Source: a virus. Taken from it: a stretch of DNA of 40,355 nt. The stretch covers positions 1 to 40,355 of the IMG/VR virus record IMGVR_UViG_3300023112_000040. The stretch is one strand, 5' to 3'. The notes beneath the pieces were generated by a model. It worked only from the letters and a program-made list of their open reading frames with translations. It was not told where the DNA came from and did not search any database. Position numbers and translations under genes: made by a program. Shown one piece after another: positions 1 through 7,655 of the stretch (within the stretch, counting starts at the first letter, position 1; every line of letters starts with the position of its first letter).

Positions 1-141
1 AAAAAAAATGATATCATCACTGTTAATAGTGAGAAATTCAGAGTGCAAGAGAGGTATGATGTAGCAGGTGTGTTTGATAGTACTAGCACTGGTACTGTTT
101 ACGTATATACAGTCTGTAGTCTATTCTTTTATGATACTTAA
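1..141 (+). CDS. head-tail connector protein, C-terminal part (partial at left edge)
   Basis: Frame 1 is open from the first base to the TAA at 139-141 and reads KKNDIITVNSEKFRVQERYD and so on, a short beta-rich sequence of the kind found in small head-completion or head-tail adaptor proteins. Its last codons overlap the start of the next gene (ATG at 131), as is usual in this late operon. The beginning lies outside the window, or at the right edge if the genome is circular: the partial gene at 40,277 encodes a plausible N-terminus. Function is inferred mainly from position just before the gp10-like neck gene. Confidence 0.6.
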   Translation, partial: KKNDIITVNSEKFRVQERYDVAGVFDSTSTGTVYVYTVCSLFFYDT

Positions 142-598
142 GATTGACATGAAGGGTTTTAAAAAATCTCTTAACGAAGCTCTTTGGGGTATATCAATTG
201 ATATACAAGAAGCACTAAAAGATAAATTAAACTCAGGTGTTGACCCAACAGGAAAGACTTCTAGAAAAGGTAGGGGTGTATTTAATTCTCATTTGAAATC
301 CTCTATTAATGCAAAACCAGATGGTGAGTCTGTTGAAATAAGCATGTTGGAATATGGTAAATATTTAGAGTATGGAATGCCTCACGTTGTTGATGACTTT
401 GATGGATTAAAAGATTGGGTCAGACAGAAAGTATTAAATGATGAAAGAGCAAGTGATGCGAAAGTTGAAAGAATTGCTGAAAATATTAAAATCAAAATAC
501 AAACAGCTGGAATGATTCCATTCCCATTTATACGAATGACATTTCAAAATGAATTAATGGATATTATAAAGAAGAATCTTAAAAGTTCTTTTAAATAA
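131..598 (+). CDS. HK97 gp10-like neck / head-tail joining protein
   Basis: 155 residues from the ATG at 131 (MILKIDMKGFKK). The longer frame from 68 lies inside the preceding gene and starts with an unconvincing hydrophobic stretch. The pattern, an N-terminal amphipathic helix, then EYGKYLEYGMPH and near the end a PFIRMTF motif, is typical of HK97 gp10/tail-completion family proteins, which sit at the interface between head connector and tail. It lies between a connector gene and the tail terminator candidate, as expected. Family assignment is by pattern recognition only. Confidence 0.65.
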   Translation: MILKIDMKGFKKSLNEALWGISIDIQEALKDKLNSGVDPTGKTSRKGRGVFNSHLKSSINAKPDGESVEISMLEYGKYLEYGMPHVVDDFDGLKDWVRQKVLNDERASDAKVERIAENIKIKIQTAGMIPFPFIRMTFQNELMDIIKKNLKSSFK

Positions 599-601
599 AA
601 A

Positions 602-666
602 TGAACCCAAGCTGTCATGGCTAGGGTGAAGCAGCGACGAAACACCCCAATGGCTGCTCGAGTTCA
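602..666 (+). ncRNA. compact pseudoknotted RNA element
   Basis: This stretch between the neck gene and a gene on the other strand folds into interleaved helices. TGAAC (602-606) pairs with GTTCA (662-666). Inside, GGGTG (624-628) pairs with CACCC (643-647), and AGCAGC (630-635) pairs with GCTGCT (653-658). The two inner helices cross, so they form an H-type pseudoknot. A small AGC/GCT hairpin (610-622) is also possible. I do not recognise the class; no hammerhead or HDV-type core fits. It could be a late mRNA 3' end, a processing site or a ribozyme. Confidence 0.45.
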
Positions 667-671
667 CAAAT

Positions 672-851
672 TTAAATTTTGGTAAGTTTGTCAAGAATCT
701 TTAATTCCTTTGCATATCTTTTGAATAATATTTTTTCTGTTTTATTAACAGTAACACCTGGATTTACAAGATTCCTAAATTTATAGAAACGCTTCTCTTC
801 ATCAGATAATATTAGTGATTTAAGGAAACCTCTTTTAATATGTTTAACCAT
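672..851 (-). CDS. small basic protein on the opposite strand, unknown function
   Basis: 59 residues starting at the ATG at 851 (MVKHIKRGFLKSL). The frame can be extended to 914, but the 851 start lies about 25 bases downstream of a good minus-strand TATA box (873-880), which suggests a leaderless mRNA. The sequence is lysine-rich and probably helical. It is the only minus-strand gene within the late structural region and carries its own promoter, so it looks like a small independently expressed insertion (moron). I do not recognise a family. Confidence 0.5.
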   Translation of the reverse strand: MVKHIKRGFLKSLILSDEEKRFYKFRNLVNPGVTVNKTEKILFKRYAKELKILDKLTKI

Positions 852-872
852 ATATAGTCTACACACCACAGG

Positions 873-880
873 TATATAAA
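873..880 (-). promoter_or_regulatory. archaeal TATA box for the minus-strand gene
   Basis: On the minus strand this reads TTTATATA preceded by AAA. It lies about 25 bases upstream of the ATG at 851, the spacing expected for a leaderless archaeal transcript. Confidence 0.5.
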
Positions 881-884
881 TTTT

Positions 885-904
885 TTTAATATTAGTTTTA
901 TAAA
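885..904 (+). promoter_or_regulatory. late promoter element, copy 1 of 3
   Basis: The 20-base sequence TTTAATATTAGTTTTATAAA occurs here and, identically, at 30,126 and 37,759, each time upstream of a structural gene. The TTTATAAA part is a TATA box and the upstream part may be a BRE-like or virus-specific activator site. Transcription would start near 926, leaving a leader of about 38 bases with a GAGG ribosome binding site before the tail gene at 964. Confidence 0.6.
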
Positions 905-963
905 GTATAACCATATAGACTTACTATAGGTAGTCGAAAGATGCCGAAACTCCCTGAGGAATT

Positions 964-1617
964 ATGACTTACACAGATATATTTACAATAAAAACTGAAT
1001 TAGTAGTCTTTCTTAGAAATTCTGATATTATTCCTGTAGGAACTCGTGGTGTAACAACTACAACACAAGAGTTTAATGGTGATAATGTGGAAACACAATT
1101 TCAATTAACTAACACTAATGTTAAGAATGTTAGAAGTGTTACTGTTGGAGGAGTTGCAGTAGCGTATGGTTCTGGTTACACAGTTGATTATATAACAGCA
1201 CAAATTAATTTCACAACTGCACCAGTTGCAGGAACAAATAATGTAGATATTGAATACGATTATGGTACAACTGATAAAATATTCCCAGACTTTCCACAGG
1301 ATTCTTTAAATTTAATGGACTTCCCAAGAGTGGCTGTTGATGTTATATCAGCTACTACGACAGAACTGGAGTTGGGAGCAGGTAGTAATTTCACAGATTA
1401 CAATATCACAGTTGTTGCATACGACATAGACCAAGACAATGTAGAAGATATGGTTGCAACAATTAGATCAAGCTTAATGAGTAACAAGAAATCATTTTAT
1501 TACTTCCCTTTCGTTAAACCGACTGGGATGGGTCCTATAATGCGTAGTCCATTTGGAAAGAACAAAGTGTTTCAAAGAAACCAAGACTTCCAAATTAAGT
1601 ATGTATATGAGGACTAA
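964..1617 (+). CDS. probable tail terminator / tail completion protein
   Basis: 217 residues. The start ATG follows CTGAGGAATT, a fair ribosome binding site. The protein begins with a helical segment (TDIFTIKTELVVFLRN), then a beta-rich inserted region, and ends with a strand-rich part containing FQIKYVYED. It lies between the neck protein and the tail tube, the slot normally held by the tail terminator that stops tube growth and joins head to tail. The insertion (about residues 30-110) has an immunoglobulin-like or fibre-like beta repeat character. Function rests mainly on position. Confidence 0.45.
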   Translation: MTYTDIFTIKTELVVFLRNSDIIPVGTRGVTTTTQEFNGDNVETQFQLTNTNVKNVRSVTVGGVAVAYGSGYTVDYITAQINFTTAPVAGTNNVDIEYDYGTTDKIFPDFPQDSLNLMDFPRVAVDVISATTTELELGAGSNFTDYNITVVAYDIDQDNVEDMVATIRSSLMSNKKSFYYFPFVKPTGMGPIMRSPFGKNKVFQRNQDFQIKYVYED

Positions 1618-1630
1618 GGAGGAAGAAAAT

Positions 1631-1714
1631 ATGCCGAGTGAAAATTGGGGACGTCAACGTCCAACTAAAAAGAAGACAGTAAAGAAACAAGAGAAAAAGG
1701 AGATTAAAGAATAA
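1631..1714 (+). CDS. 27-residue basic peptide in the tail operon
   Basis: A strong AGGAGGAAG ribosome binding site lies 6-8 bases before the ATG. The product (MPSENWGRQRPTKKK and a lysine-rich end) is very basic. The stop overlaps the next start as TAATG, which suggests translational coupling to the tail tube gene. No family recognised. Confidence 0.6.
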   Translation: MPSENWGRQRPTKKKTVKKQEKKEIKE

Positions 1715-2745
1715 TGGCAACATCAATTTATAATGGAATTTCAACATACGTTGTTTACGCAGAAGATAGTGCTTTCGGTACAGCTGGAACACCTACTGGG
1801 TCAGACTTTGTTGATAAGGTAACATCCGTATCAGGTACAGTAACTAATAACTCAATTAGAAGCCAAGGTATTGGAGAAGGTAGAAACGCAACAGCAGCAG
1901 TGAATGGTATTTTAGATGTATCAGGTTCAATGGAATGGGAATTTACAGACCCAAGTTTTTTACAGTATTGTTTCATTGGAGCAAAGTCAGGAGCAGGTAG
2001 TGCAGCTGACCCATACGAAATCCAAGAAGCAGATCAATTAGGGTACTCAGCTGGACAAGTAAACACTTTAACTTTAGAAGTTGGACATGAACAAGGTGCT
2101 AACGATGATGTATTAACATACGATGGTGTGGCAGTAAACTCATTCACTTTTAATGCAAACATGGGTGAAATTGTTAAATGTACTGCAGATTGGATGGCAA
2201 GAACTGTTACAAGTTCAACAACTACTGTAACATACGCTGGACCTACAAACAGACCATTTACATTTATTGATGGTTCAATGACAGTTGGTTCCGATACAGT
2301 TGGAATATTACAATCATTTAGTTTAACATGTGCAAATAATATTCAAACATTTAGAGGATTAGGAAGTAGATTAATCAAACAACCTGTAGCAGGAATCAGA
2401 AGATATGATTTTACAGTTGCAGTTAAATTAGCATACGACGACACAGCAAGTGTTTTATCTGGTTTGGAAGCTAGAGGACTTGTATTTAGTGGAGTTACAA
2501 CTGCTACAACACCTTTAGATGGTGCAGAAAGCACAGCAGTAGCTGTTAGCTTTGATTTAATTGAAGGTGCAGTTGCAGGTGATAGAATTGTAAACTTTGA
2601 CTTTGAAAATGCGTATTTTGAAAGCTATTCAGAACCAGTAACTTTGGAAGATGGTTCAATTGAAATATCTATTAGTGGATTTGCATTAGCTGGTTTAACA
2701 GACGGAGCAGTTAAAGTACCATGTAGATGGTGGACATTAGCATAA
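1714..2745 (+). CDS. major tail tube protein
   Basis: 343 residues, rich in Ser, Thr, Gly and beta-strand patterns, as in phage tail tube proteins. The N-terminal part contains a GxGRNATAA segment (around residues 50-60) and alternating strand patterns. The C-terminal part repeats strand motifs (FDFENAYFESYSEPV). It directly precedes the two tail assembly chaperone genes and the tape measure gene, the standard position for the tube protein. Codon usage is regular and the gene is preceded by AAGGAG, features of a highly expressed late gene. Identification is by position and composition. Confidence 0.65.
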   Translation: MATSIYNGISTYVVYAEDSAFGTAGTPTGSDFVDKVTSVSGTVTNNSIRSQGIGEGRNATAAVNGILDVSGSMEWEFTDPSFLQYCFIGAKSGAGSAADPYEIQEADQLGYSAGQVNTLTLEVGHEQGANDDVLTYDGVAVNSFTFNANMGEIVKCTADWMARTVTSSTTTVTYAGPTNRPFTFIDGSMTVGSDTVGILQSFSLTCANNIQTFRGLGSRLIKQPVAGIRRYDFTVAVKLAYDDTASVLSGLEARGLVFSGVTTATTPLDGAESTAVAVSFDLIEGAVAGDRIVNFDFENAYFESYSEPVTLEDGSIEISISGFALAGLTDGAVKVPCRWWTLA

Positions 2746-2758
2746 GGAAATTAAAAAA

Positions 2759-3055
2759 ATGAACGAGAAAAAAATTGAAATATCAGCAGGTGAAATCATA
2801 TTGATTAAACCTAAAGCAGGAGTAAGAAACAAGGCACTAATGAAAGCAGAAGAAGTTGGAAAAGGAACACCAAGTCAGACTGCTTTCATAATTGAGCTTT
2901 TACCTAAGTGTATAAAGTCTCATCCATTCGGTACTACACCAGTTGGTCAAGCATTAGATAATCTAGATATACCTGAATACGATAAAGTATCACAGGCTTT
3001 AGGTGAATTAATGAAACCAAAGGAAGAAACTGAAAAAAAGTCCGAGCCGCAATAA
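2759..3055 (+). CDS. tail assembly chaperone (G-type), frameshift donor
   Basis: 98 residues when read in frame; small, acidic and lysine-rich at the end. It lies between tail tube and tape measure, the universal position of tail assembly chaperones that bind the tape measure protein. Codons 93-94 lie in the slippery heptamer A_AAA_AAG at 3034-3040. A -1 slip there enters an open frame that runs without a stop into the next gene, giving a G-GT-type fusion of about 169 residues. Normal termination is at the TAA at 3053-3055. Confidence 0.75.
   Translation: MNEKKIEISAGEIILIKPKAGVRNKALMKAEEVGKGTPSQTAFIIELLPKCIKSHPFGTTPVGQALDNLDIPEYDKVSQALGELMKPKEETEKKSEPQ
3034..3040 (+). promoter_or_regulatory. 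-1 ribosomal frameshift site with downstream stem
   Basis: The sequence A AAA AAG, in the phase of the upstream gene (gaA AAA AAG), is the classic efficient -1 slippery heptamer. After slipping, the frame reads GTC CGA GCC GCA and continues into the gene at 3067. Four bases downstream, AGCCGCAA (3045-3052) can pair with TTGCGGCT (3110-3117), an 8-bp stem that could act as the stimulator. This arrangement is conserved across tailed phages in function, though not in sequence. Confidence 0.7.
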
Positions 3056-3267
3056 GCAGTGGTAAGATGCCAAAGGGTGCCTACTTACGTGACAAATTCA
3101 TCAAACATTTTGCGGCTAAAGCTTTTAGATTTACACCACAAGATGTTGATGACATGGATGCTGAGGAACTTGACTGGTTGATATTTATTGAAAGTGAAAA
3201 TAATAAAAAAGAACAAAAAGAACGAGACAATGAATCAAGAAAATTAAGGAACAAAAATGGCAGATGA
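3040..3267 (+). CDS. tail assembly chaperone T-domain (frameshift product)
   Basis: The -1 frame is open from 3040 to the stop at 3267. An ATG at 3067 (MPKGAYLRDKF) could also be used alone, giving 66 residues. The sequence FRFTPQDVDDMDAEELDWLIFIE followed by a charged tail fits the T part of phage G-GT chaperones. The T domain recruits tail tube protein, while the G domain binds the tape measure. No strong ribosome binding site precedes 3067, which favours expression as a fusion. It overlaps the tape measure start by 11 bases. Confidence 0.7.
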   Translation, partial: VRAAISSGKMPKGAYLRDKFIKHFAAKAFRFTPQDVDDMDAEELDWLIFIESENNKKEQKERDNESRKLRNKNGR

Positions 3268-4603
3268 TATTATAAACGCAAAAATTGTATTCGATGACTC
3301 TTCACTGAAACAATCTATGAACATAGGTGGTGGAAAAGGTGGTAGTGGTGGTGGAGGAATTAGTGGTGCTATTTCTAAAACTGCTTTCGCACAAGATAGT
3401 CCTGTTTGGGGTGATATAATGGCTGGTGTTGGTGGTATGGTATTAGCATTAAATGCTTTGGTTGATATTGTTAAATGGGGATTCGGTAAGATAGTTGCTG
3501 CATCACCGCATTTACAAGCCACAATGGATTTATTGACCAAGACAGTTAAAGTTACCTTAAGACCTATTGGTGATGTTATATCATCATTGTTTAGACCTTT
3601 CTTAATTGGATGGCTTAGAGTTGTTTTACCTGTTTACAAAGCATGGAGACAATGGTTTGGTGAAGGTGGAGGACTTGAAGCTCGTATTGAAATATCTGAA
3701 GGATTCTCAGAAATCTGGGAAGGTATTAAGAATTGGGATTTTACTCAAGTAATGGATGGTGTAAAACAAGTATGGGATGGTTTTAAAGATTTGTTTAAAA
3801 GTTTTGGTTCTGAAGTTTTAGGACCACAAGTTGATGCGTTCTATGATTGGTGGGCTGAACGTCAAGAACAGTTTAACACATCAGGTATATTTGACACATT
3901 ATGGGAGATGTTTAAGTCTGCAGCAAGTGGTGTTATGACTTTTATTTGGGAACAAACATTTAAACCTGCATGGGATAAATTTATTGAATATTTAAAAGGA
4001 ACTACATGGGGTAATGCTCTTGTTAATTTTAGTGAAACTTTATGGGGTTTATGGACAGATTTCGGAACAAAACTTGAAAGTTATAGTTGGGCTGGACCAT
4101 TAGCACCATTCTTTGCAGCAATAGCAACAGGATGGGATGGGATAGTTGAACCAATGGTGAGTTCTTTAGTAGATAAACTAAGTGAGAAATTACCAGGATT
4201 TGCATCAGCAGTAGAATATTTGTTTGGTGATGATGAAGGTGAAGATGGTGGTGGATTCTTTGGTAGTATTTGGGAAGGTGCTAAAGGATTAATGAACTGG
4301 CTTACTGAAACATTTGGACCATATTGGGACGAATTGTTTATATTTATGACTGGTGGTATGGTTGGTTTAGTAACTTATATGAATACTGACATGAGTAAAA
4401 GTTTACAAGAAATGAATAAAGTTGGTGAGAAAGAAGTTGGTTCTGATAAAACTGGTTTGGTTAGTAAATTTAACGCAACATCAGAAAGTATGATAGAATC
4501 ACAAAACCAAACAACAAACTTAATTTCAAGGTTAAATGATATACCTAGAAATATAACAACAACACACACAATAAGGACTGTGCGTGTTTCGAGTGGTGAT
4601 TAA
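3257..4603 (+). CDS. tail tape measure protein (short)
   Basis: 448 residues. A glycine-rich stretch lies at about residues 24-36, followed by hydrophobic segments (DIMAGVGGMVLALNALVDI, and around residues 105-130) and then long tryptophan-rich amphipathic helices (WEGIKNWDF, VWDGFKDLF, WEMFKSA). The pattern of hydrophobic and helical segments right after the chaperones is that of a tape measure, which sets tail length. At the usual 1.5 angstroms per residue a tail of about 65 nm would be expected. It is shorter than most siphovirus tape measures. AAGGAACAAAA precedes the start. Confidence 0.65.
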   Translation: MADDIINAKIVFDDSSLKQSMNIGGGKGGSGGGGISGAISKTAFAQDSPVWGDIMAGVGGMVLALNALVDIVKWGFGKIVAASPHLQATMDLLTKTVKVTLRPIGDVISSLFRPFLIGWLRVVLPVYKAWRQWFGEGGGLEARIEISEGFSEIWEGIKNWDFTQVMDGVKQVWDGFKDLFKSFGSEVLGPQVDAFYDWWAERQEQFNTSGIFDTLWEMFKSAASGVMTFIWEQTFKPAWDKFIEYLKGTTWGNALVNFSETLWGLWTDFGTKLESYSWAGPLAPFFAAIATGWDGIVEPMVSSLVDKLSEKLPGFASAVEYLFGDDEGEDGGGFFGSIWEGAKGLMNWLTETFGPYWDELFIFMTGGMVGLVTYMNTDMSKSLQEMNKVGEKEVGSDKTGLVSKFNATSESMIESQNQTTNLISRLNDIPRNITTTHTIRTVRVSSGD

Positions 4604-4780
4604 ATGGCTGATGATACATTAGAATATTTAGATAATATGATTAAAAAGTTTAAGAAGTTGAACACTACAATAACAACTGAACTTGTAATAGATGAAGATA
4701 AAATGGCAGAGAAGGTAGCAGAGAAAATGAAAAGAAATATGTCAGGCAGAACGTCTGAAGGAATTGGTGGCTGGTCGTGA
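4604..4780 (+). CDS. 58-residue helical tail-region protein
   Basis: MADDTLEYLDNMIKKFKKL opens a mostly helical, lysine-rich protein ending in GIGGWS. The ATG lies just after the tape measure stop (TAAATG), and the stop overlaps the next start as GTGA. The start MADD matches that of the tape measure. Unknown function; by position a tail accessory protein. Confidence 0.6.
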   Translation: MADDTLEYLDNMIKKFKKLNTTITTELVIDEDKMAEKVAEKMKRNMSGRTSEGIGGWS

Positions 4781-5142
4781 CTACTCCAACACTTGGTGGA
4801 ATTAGTTTAACTAAGGTTACATCTATTGACCCAAGCAAAAAAGCAAATCTTTTAGCTTTGCCTATGCCTACTGGTGATTCAGATGAAACAGAAATATTTG
4901 ATATGCTTGGTGTAACTAAGTCTATTAATTTATCAGGTGATATTACAGAGTCTACTATTGCTGCAGTAAAAACTATCATTGATAGTCTTGAAGCTTTATG
5001 TGATGGAGACCAAGAGAACACAGTTAGTTTTGTTAGTGACCAAACTGGAACAATTAGTGTGAAGGTTGTTAGTGTTTCCACGTCGTGGACAATACCAGGT
5101 TTCACAGCAAGTTTTGACATTCAATTAATGCAAGGTGTATAG
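4777..5142 (+). CDS. tail protein, distal-tail or tube-like
   Basis: 121 residues starting with GTG coupled to the previous stop (GTGA). The sequence has a beta pattern typical of tube-fold proteins, with repeated strand segments (KSINLSGDITESTIAAVKT, SVKVVSVSTSWTIPGF). It lies between tape measure and hub protein, where a distal tail or LysM-like connector is often found. Assignment to a tube-fold paralogue is inference. Confidence 0.45.
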   Translation: MTTPTLGGISLTKVTSIDPSKKANLLALPMPTGDSDETEIFDMLGVTKSINLSGDITESTIAAVKTIIDSLEALCDGDQENTVSFVSDQTGTISVKVVSVSTSWTIPGFTASFDIQLMQGV

Positions 5143-6756
5143 ATGGCAATAATGAAAACAGAAGTAAAGGTAGCAGGAACAGACATCTCTAATAATGGTA
5201 CTGCTAGACTTCTGAAGTGGGTATTAAAAGAAGATTTTGGTGACGAGATTAGAGAAGCTGAAATTGTATGTACTAAAAATATTTTCACTGACATTCCAAC
5301 TTTAGAGAATGGAAATGCTGTAACTATTAAAAGGGGTTTCACAACTCCTACTGACCAGTTTGTATTTAATGGAATTATTGATAAAATTAAAAAGAAAGGT
5401 CCTACTATAAGTTTGTATTTAAAAGATGCAATGACTACACTAATTGGTAAGTCAGTTAATTATTCTTATGATGGAATTAATTTTCCTAGCACAGAATCTA
5501 AGGGTAGTGATATTGCAGAAAGTTTGATTGAAACACATGGTGGTATGACTGCTGTTGTTGTTGATACAGGCTCAGCTTTAACTATTGATAGATTCATTTG
5601 TAACAATACTGATATTTTTTCACGATTAAAAGTTTTAGCAGATATTTATGATTATATGATTTATTATGATTCAGATGATGACAGTGTGCATTTTGAACCA
5701 AAGGGTACTATTACAAGTTCAAATACTTTATACATTGGTAATTCAAATAACAACTGTTCTAATATTCCTGAATGGGTTTATGATAACGAGAATTGTATTA
5801 ACAAAATTACAGTACGTGGTGCTGCACAAGAAGTACAAGATGAAGAATACTTTAGTGGCACTGGAGCCGCAGACCAAAGTTTTGTATTAGCAAAGAAACC
5901 TATTGTAGTTCAAGTATGGCAAGATGCAACATTAAAAGCACCTGGTGTAGATAATTCAACAGAGGGTGATTACGATTATACAATTGATAAAGAGAATTTT
6001 ACTATTACTCCAACTGATAACTGGACACCTGGAGCAGGTAGTGATAACATTAAAATTGTTTATACTAATGCTATTCCAGCACCAGTTACTGTTGATGATG
6101 AAGAAAGTCAAGTTAAATATGGAACAAGAGAAGCAACAAGATACTTTGATGATGTGCAAACTGTTGAAGATAGTTTAAGTAGAGGTCAAGGTTGGTTGAC
6201 AAAATACTCAGAACCATTTGTATCAGCTACAATAATTCCTGTTTCTCTTATTGATTATGATCCTGGTCAAATTGTCCCAGTTATTGATGTTGTAAACGAT
6301 GAAGAGAGAGAAATTATGATTACTTCAATTCATAAATCATATCCTCACAGAGGAGATAAAATCATCGTTGGTGACAAGACAGTTAGACTTGCAGATTGGG
6401 GTGTGTTTACTTTAGAAAGAATCAGACGTTTAGAAGAAAAGAACGCAAGGGATTCAGATATTACAGTTACAGTTAAGAGTATTTCAACAGGACACAATTA
6501 CGATTACAGAAAAAGGTATAGTGATGTATATACTAAGGTAATAGATGGAACTGGTTTAATTTGGGGTCACCCTGTTCAAGGTATATGGTCAGAATCAGGT
6601 ATGGTATGGAGTGCTGATTCATTAGATTCAGAAGTTTTAATAAGAAGAAATCAAGGGAGAAATGTATATAAAGAATTATTTTATGATGAAGATTTCAAGA
6701 ATGGTAGTACGACTGCTACTTGGGATACATCAACTAGAGAATTAAGATTCACATAA
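5143..6756 (+). CDS. baseplate hub / tail tip protein (late control D-like)
   Basis: 537 residues. The first 190 residues have the layout of gpD/gp27-like hub proteins: WVLKEDFGDEIREAEI, then GNAVTIKRGF, FVFNGIIDKI and an internal SRLKVLADIYDYMIYYDSD segment. A middle part carries a beta insertion (FSGTGAADQSFVLAKKPI, a common phage tail domain) and the C-terminus is charged. Position after the tape measure supports a hub role, linking the tube to the fibres. It is not close enough to a named family by eye for a symbol. Confidence 0.6.
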   Translation: MAIMKTEVKVAGTDISNNGTARLLKWVLKEDFGDEIREAEIVCTKNIFTDIPTLENGNAVTIKRGFTTPTDQFVFNGIIDKIKKKGPTISLYLKDAMTTLIGKSVNYSYDGINFPSTESKGSDIAESLIETHGGMTAVVVDTGSALTIDRFICNNTDIFSRLKVLADIYDYMIYYDSDDDSVHFEPKGTITSSNTLYIGNSNNNCSNIPEWVYDNENCINKITVRGAAQEVQDEEYFSGTGAADQSFVLAKKPIVVQVWQDATLKAPGVDNSTEGDYDYTIDKENFTITPTDNWTPGAGSDNIKIVYTNAIPAPVTVDDEESQVKYGTREATRYFDDVQTVEDSLSRGQGWLTKYSEPFVSATIIPVSLIDYDPGQIVPVIDVVNDEEREIMITSIHKSYPHRGDKIIVGDKTVRLADWGVFTLERIRRLEEKNARDSDITVTVKSISTGHNYDYRKRYSDVYTKVIDGTGLIWGHPVQGIWSESGMVWSADSLDSEVLIRRNQGRNVYKELFYDEDFKNGSTTATWDTSTRELRFT

Positions 6757-6766
6757 GGAGATAAAA

Positions 6767-7654
6767 ATGGTAACTGGAATTTGCACAGATAAAGGGAGAA
6801 ACATTCTACTTGATAGAGGTTTCAATGCAAGTCCGACAAGGACACAAATTAGCGTATTTAAAGTAGGTACTGGAACAACAACTCCAACAGTTAGTGATAC
6901 TGATTTGGAAACACCAGTCCCGATTACTGGAACAGAACAGGTTGATGATTGTGAGGCTGCAGATTGGGTTGATTCAGCAGATATGCTTACAAGTTTAAAC
7001 ACTACTACATATAAACAAGGAACTAATAGTTTGAATCTTATTAAAGATGGAACCTCCTCAATTAATGCAGAAACAAATAAAGCTACTACGAGTTTAGATT
7101 TTACAGATAAGGAATTAAGTATTTGGATTTATATTGTTGATGCTGCGGCTTTGGCAAAATTAGAAACGTTAAATTGTTTAACTATTATTTTTGGTAGTGA
7201 TTCAAGTAATTATTATACATGGACAAAAGATAATGCTGATTTAACAGCTGGTGAATGGAATTTAATTGATGGTTTAACTGTAGCAACAGCAGATTCAACT
7301 ACTGGAACTCCTGTATTAACTACAATGGATTATACCTCTGTTCAATTAACTGCAACAGGTACAGCGATTGTTTGGATTGCTGGAGATTTTATGATGGATG
7401 ATATTAAATTAATTAGTGCAGATGATTATGTTAAGACTTTTGAAACAGATTATCCAACCATGGATTACACAGCTAATGAAGTTACTATTAGAACAAGACT
7501 TAATACATTGAATGCTAATGGTTATATGATTTCAGAAGTTGGTTTATTTAATGCAGATGGTACAAGGTTGATGGATAGTAGAGATACTTTCTCACCTTTT
7601 TCAAAAAGTACAAATGATGAAGTAATATTTATCACAAAAAACAGGATAGAATAA
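6767..7654 (+). CDS. tail fibre / appendage protein
   Basis: 295 residues preceded by AAGGAGATAAAA. The N-terminal part (GICTDKGRNILLDRGFNAS, then FKVGTGTTTPTVSDTDLETPV) is a recurrent module of phage fibre-attachment proteins. The middle (about residues 75-215) resembles a jelly-roll carbohydrate-binding domain, and the C-terminal part (TMDYTANEVTIRTRLNT, ISEVGLFNADGTRLM) returns to the attachment module. Most likely it attaches fibres to the tail tip and may bind surface sugars. The binding role is inference. Confidence 0.5.
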   Translation: MVTGICTDKGRNILLDRGFNASPTRTQISVFKVGTGTTTPTVSDTDLETPVPITGTEQVDDCEAADWVDSADMLTSLNTTTYKQGTNSLNLIKDGTSSINAETNKATTSLDFTDKELSIWIYIVDAAALAKLETLNCLTIIFGSDSSNYYTWTKDNADLTAGEWNLIDGLTVATADSTTGTPVLTTMDYTSVQLTATGTAIVWIAGDFMMDDIKLISADDYVKTFETDYPTMDYTANEVTIRTRLNTLNANGYMISEVGLFNADGTRLMDSRDTFSPFSKSTNDEVIFITKNRIE

Positions 7655-7655
7655 A

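Noticed and set aside
600-670. Hammerhead or HDV-like ribozyme
   Set aside because: GACGAAAC and GTC are present but no CTGANGA core in the right order; the double pseudoknot lacks room for the P3 hairpin of HDV-type ribozymes.
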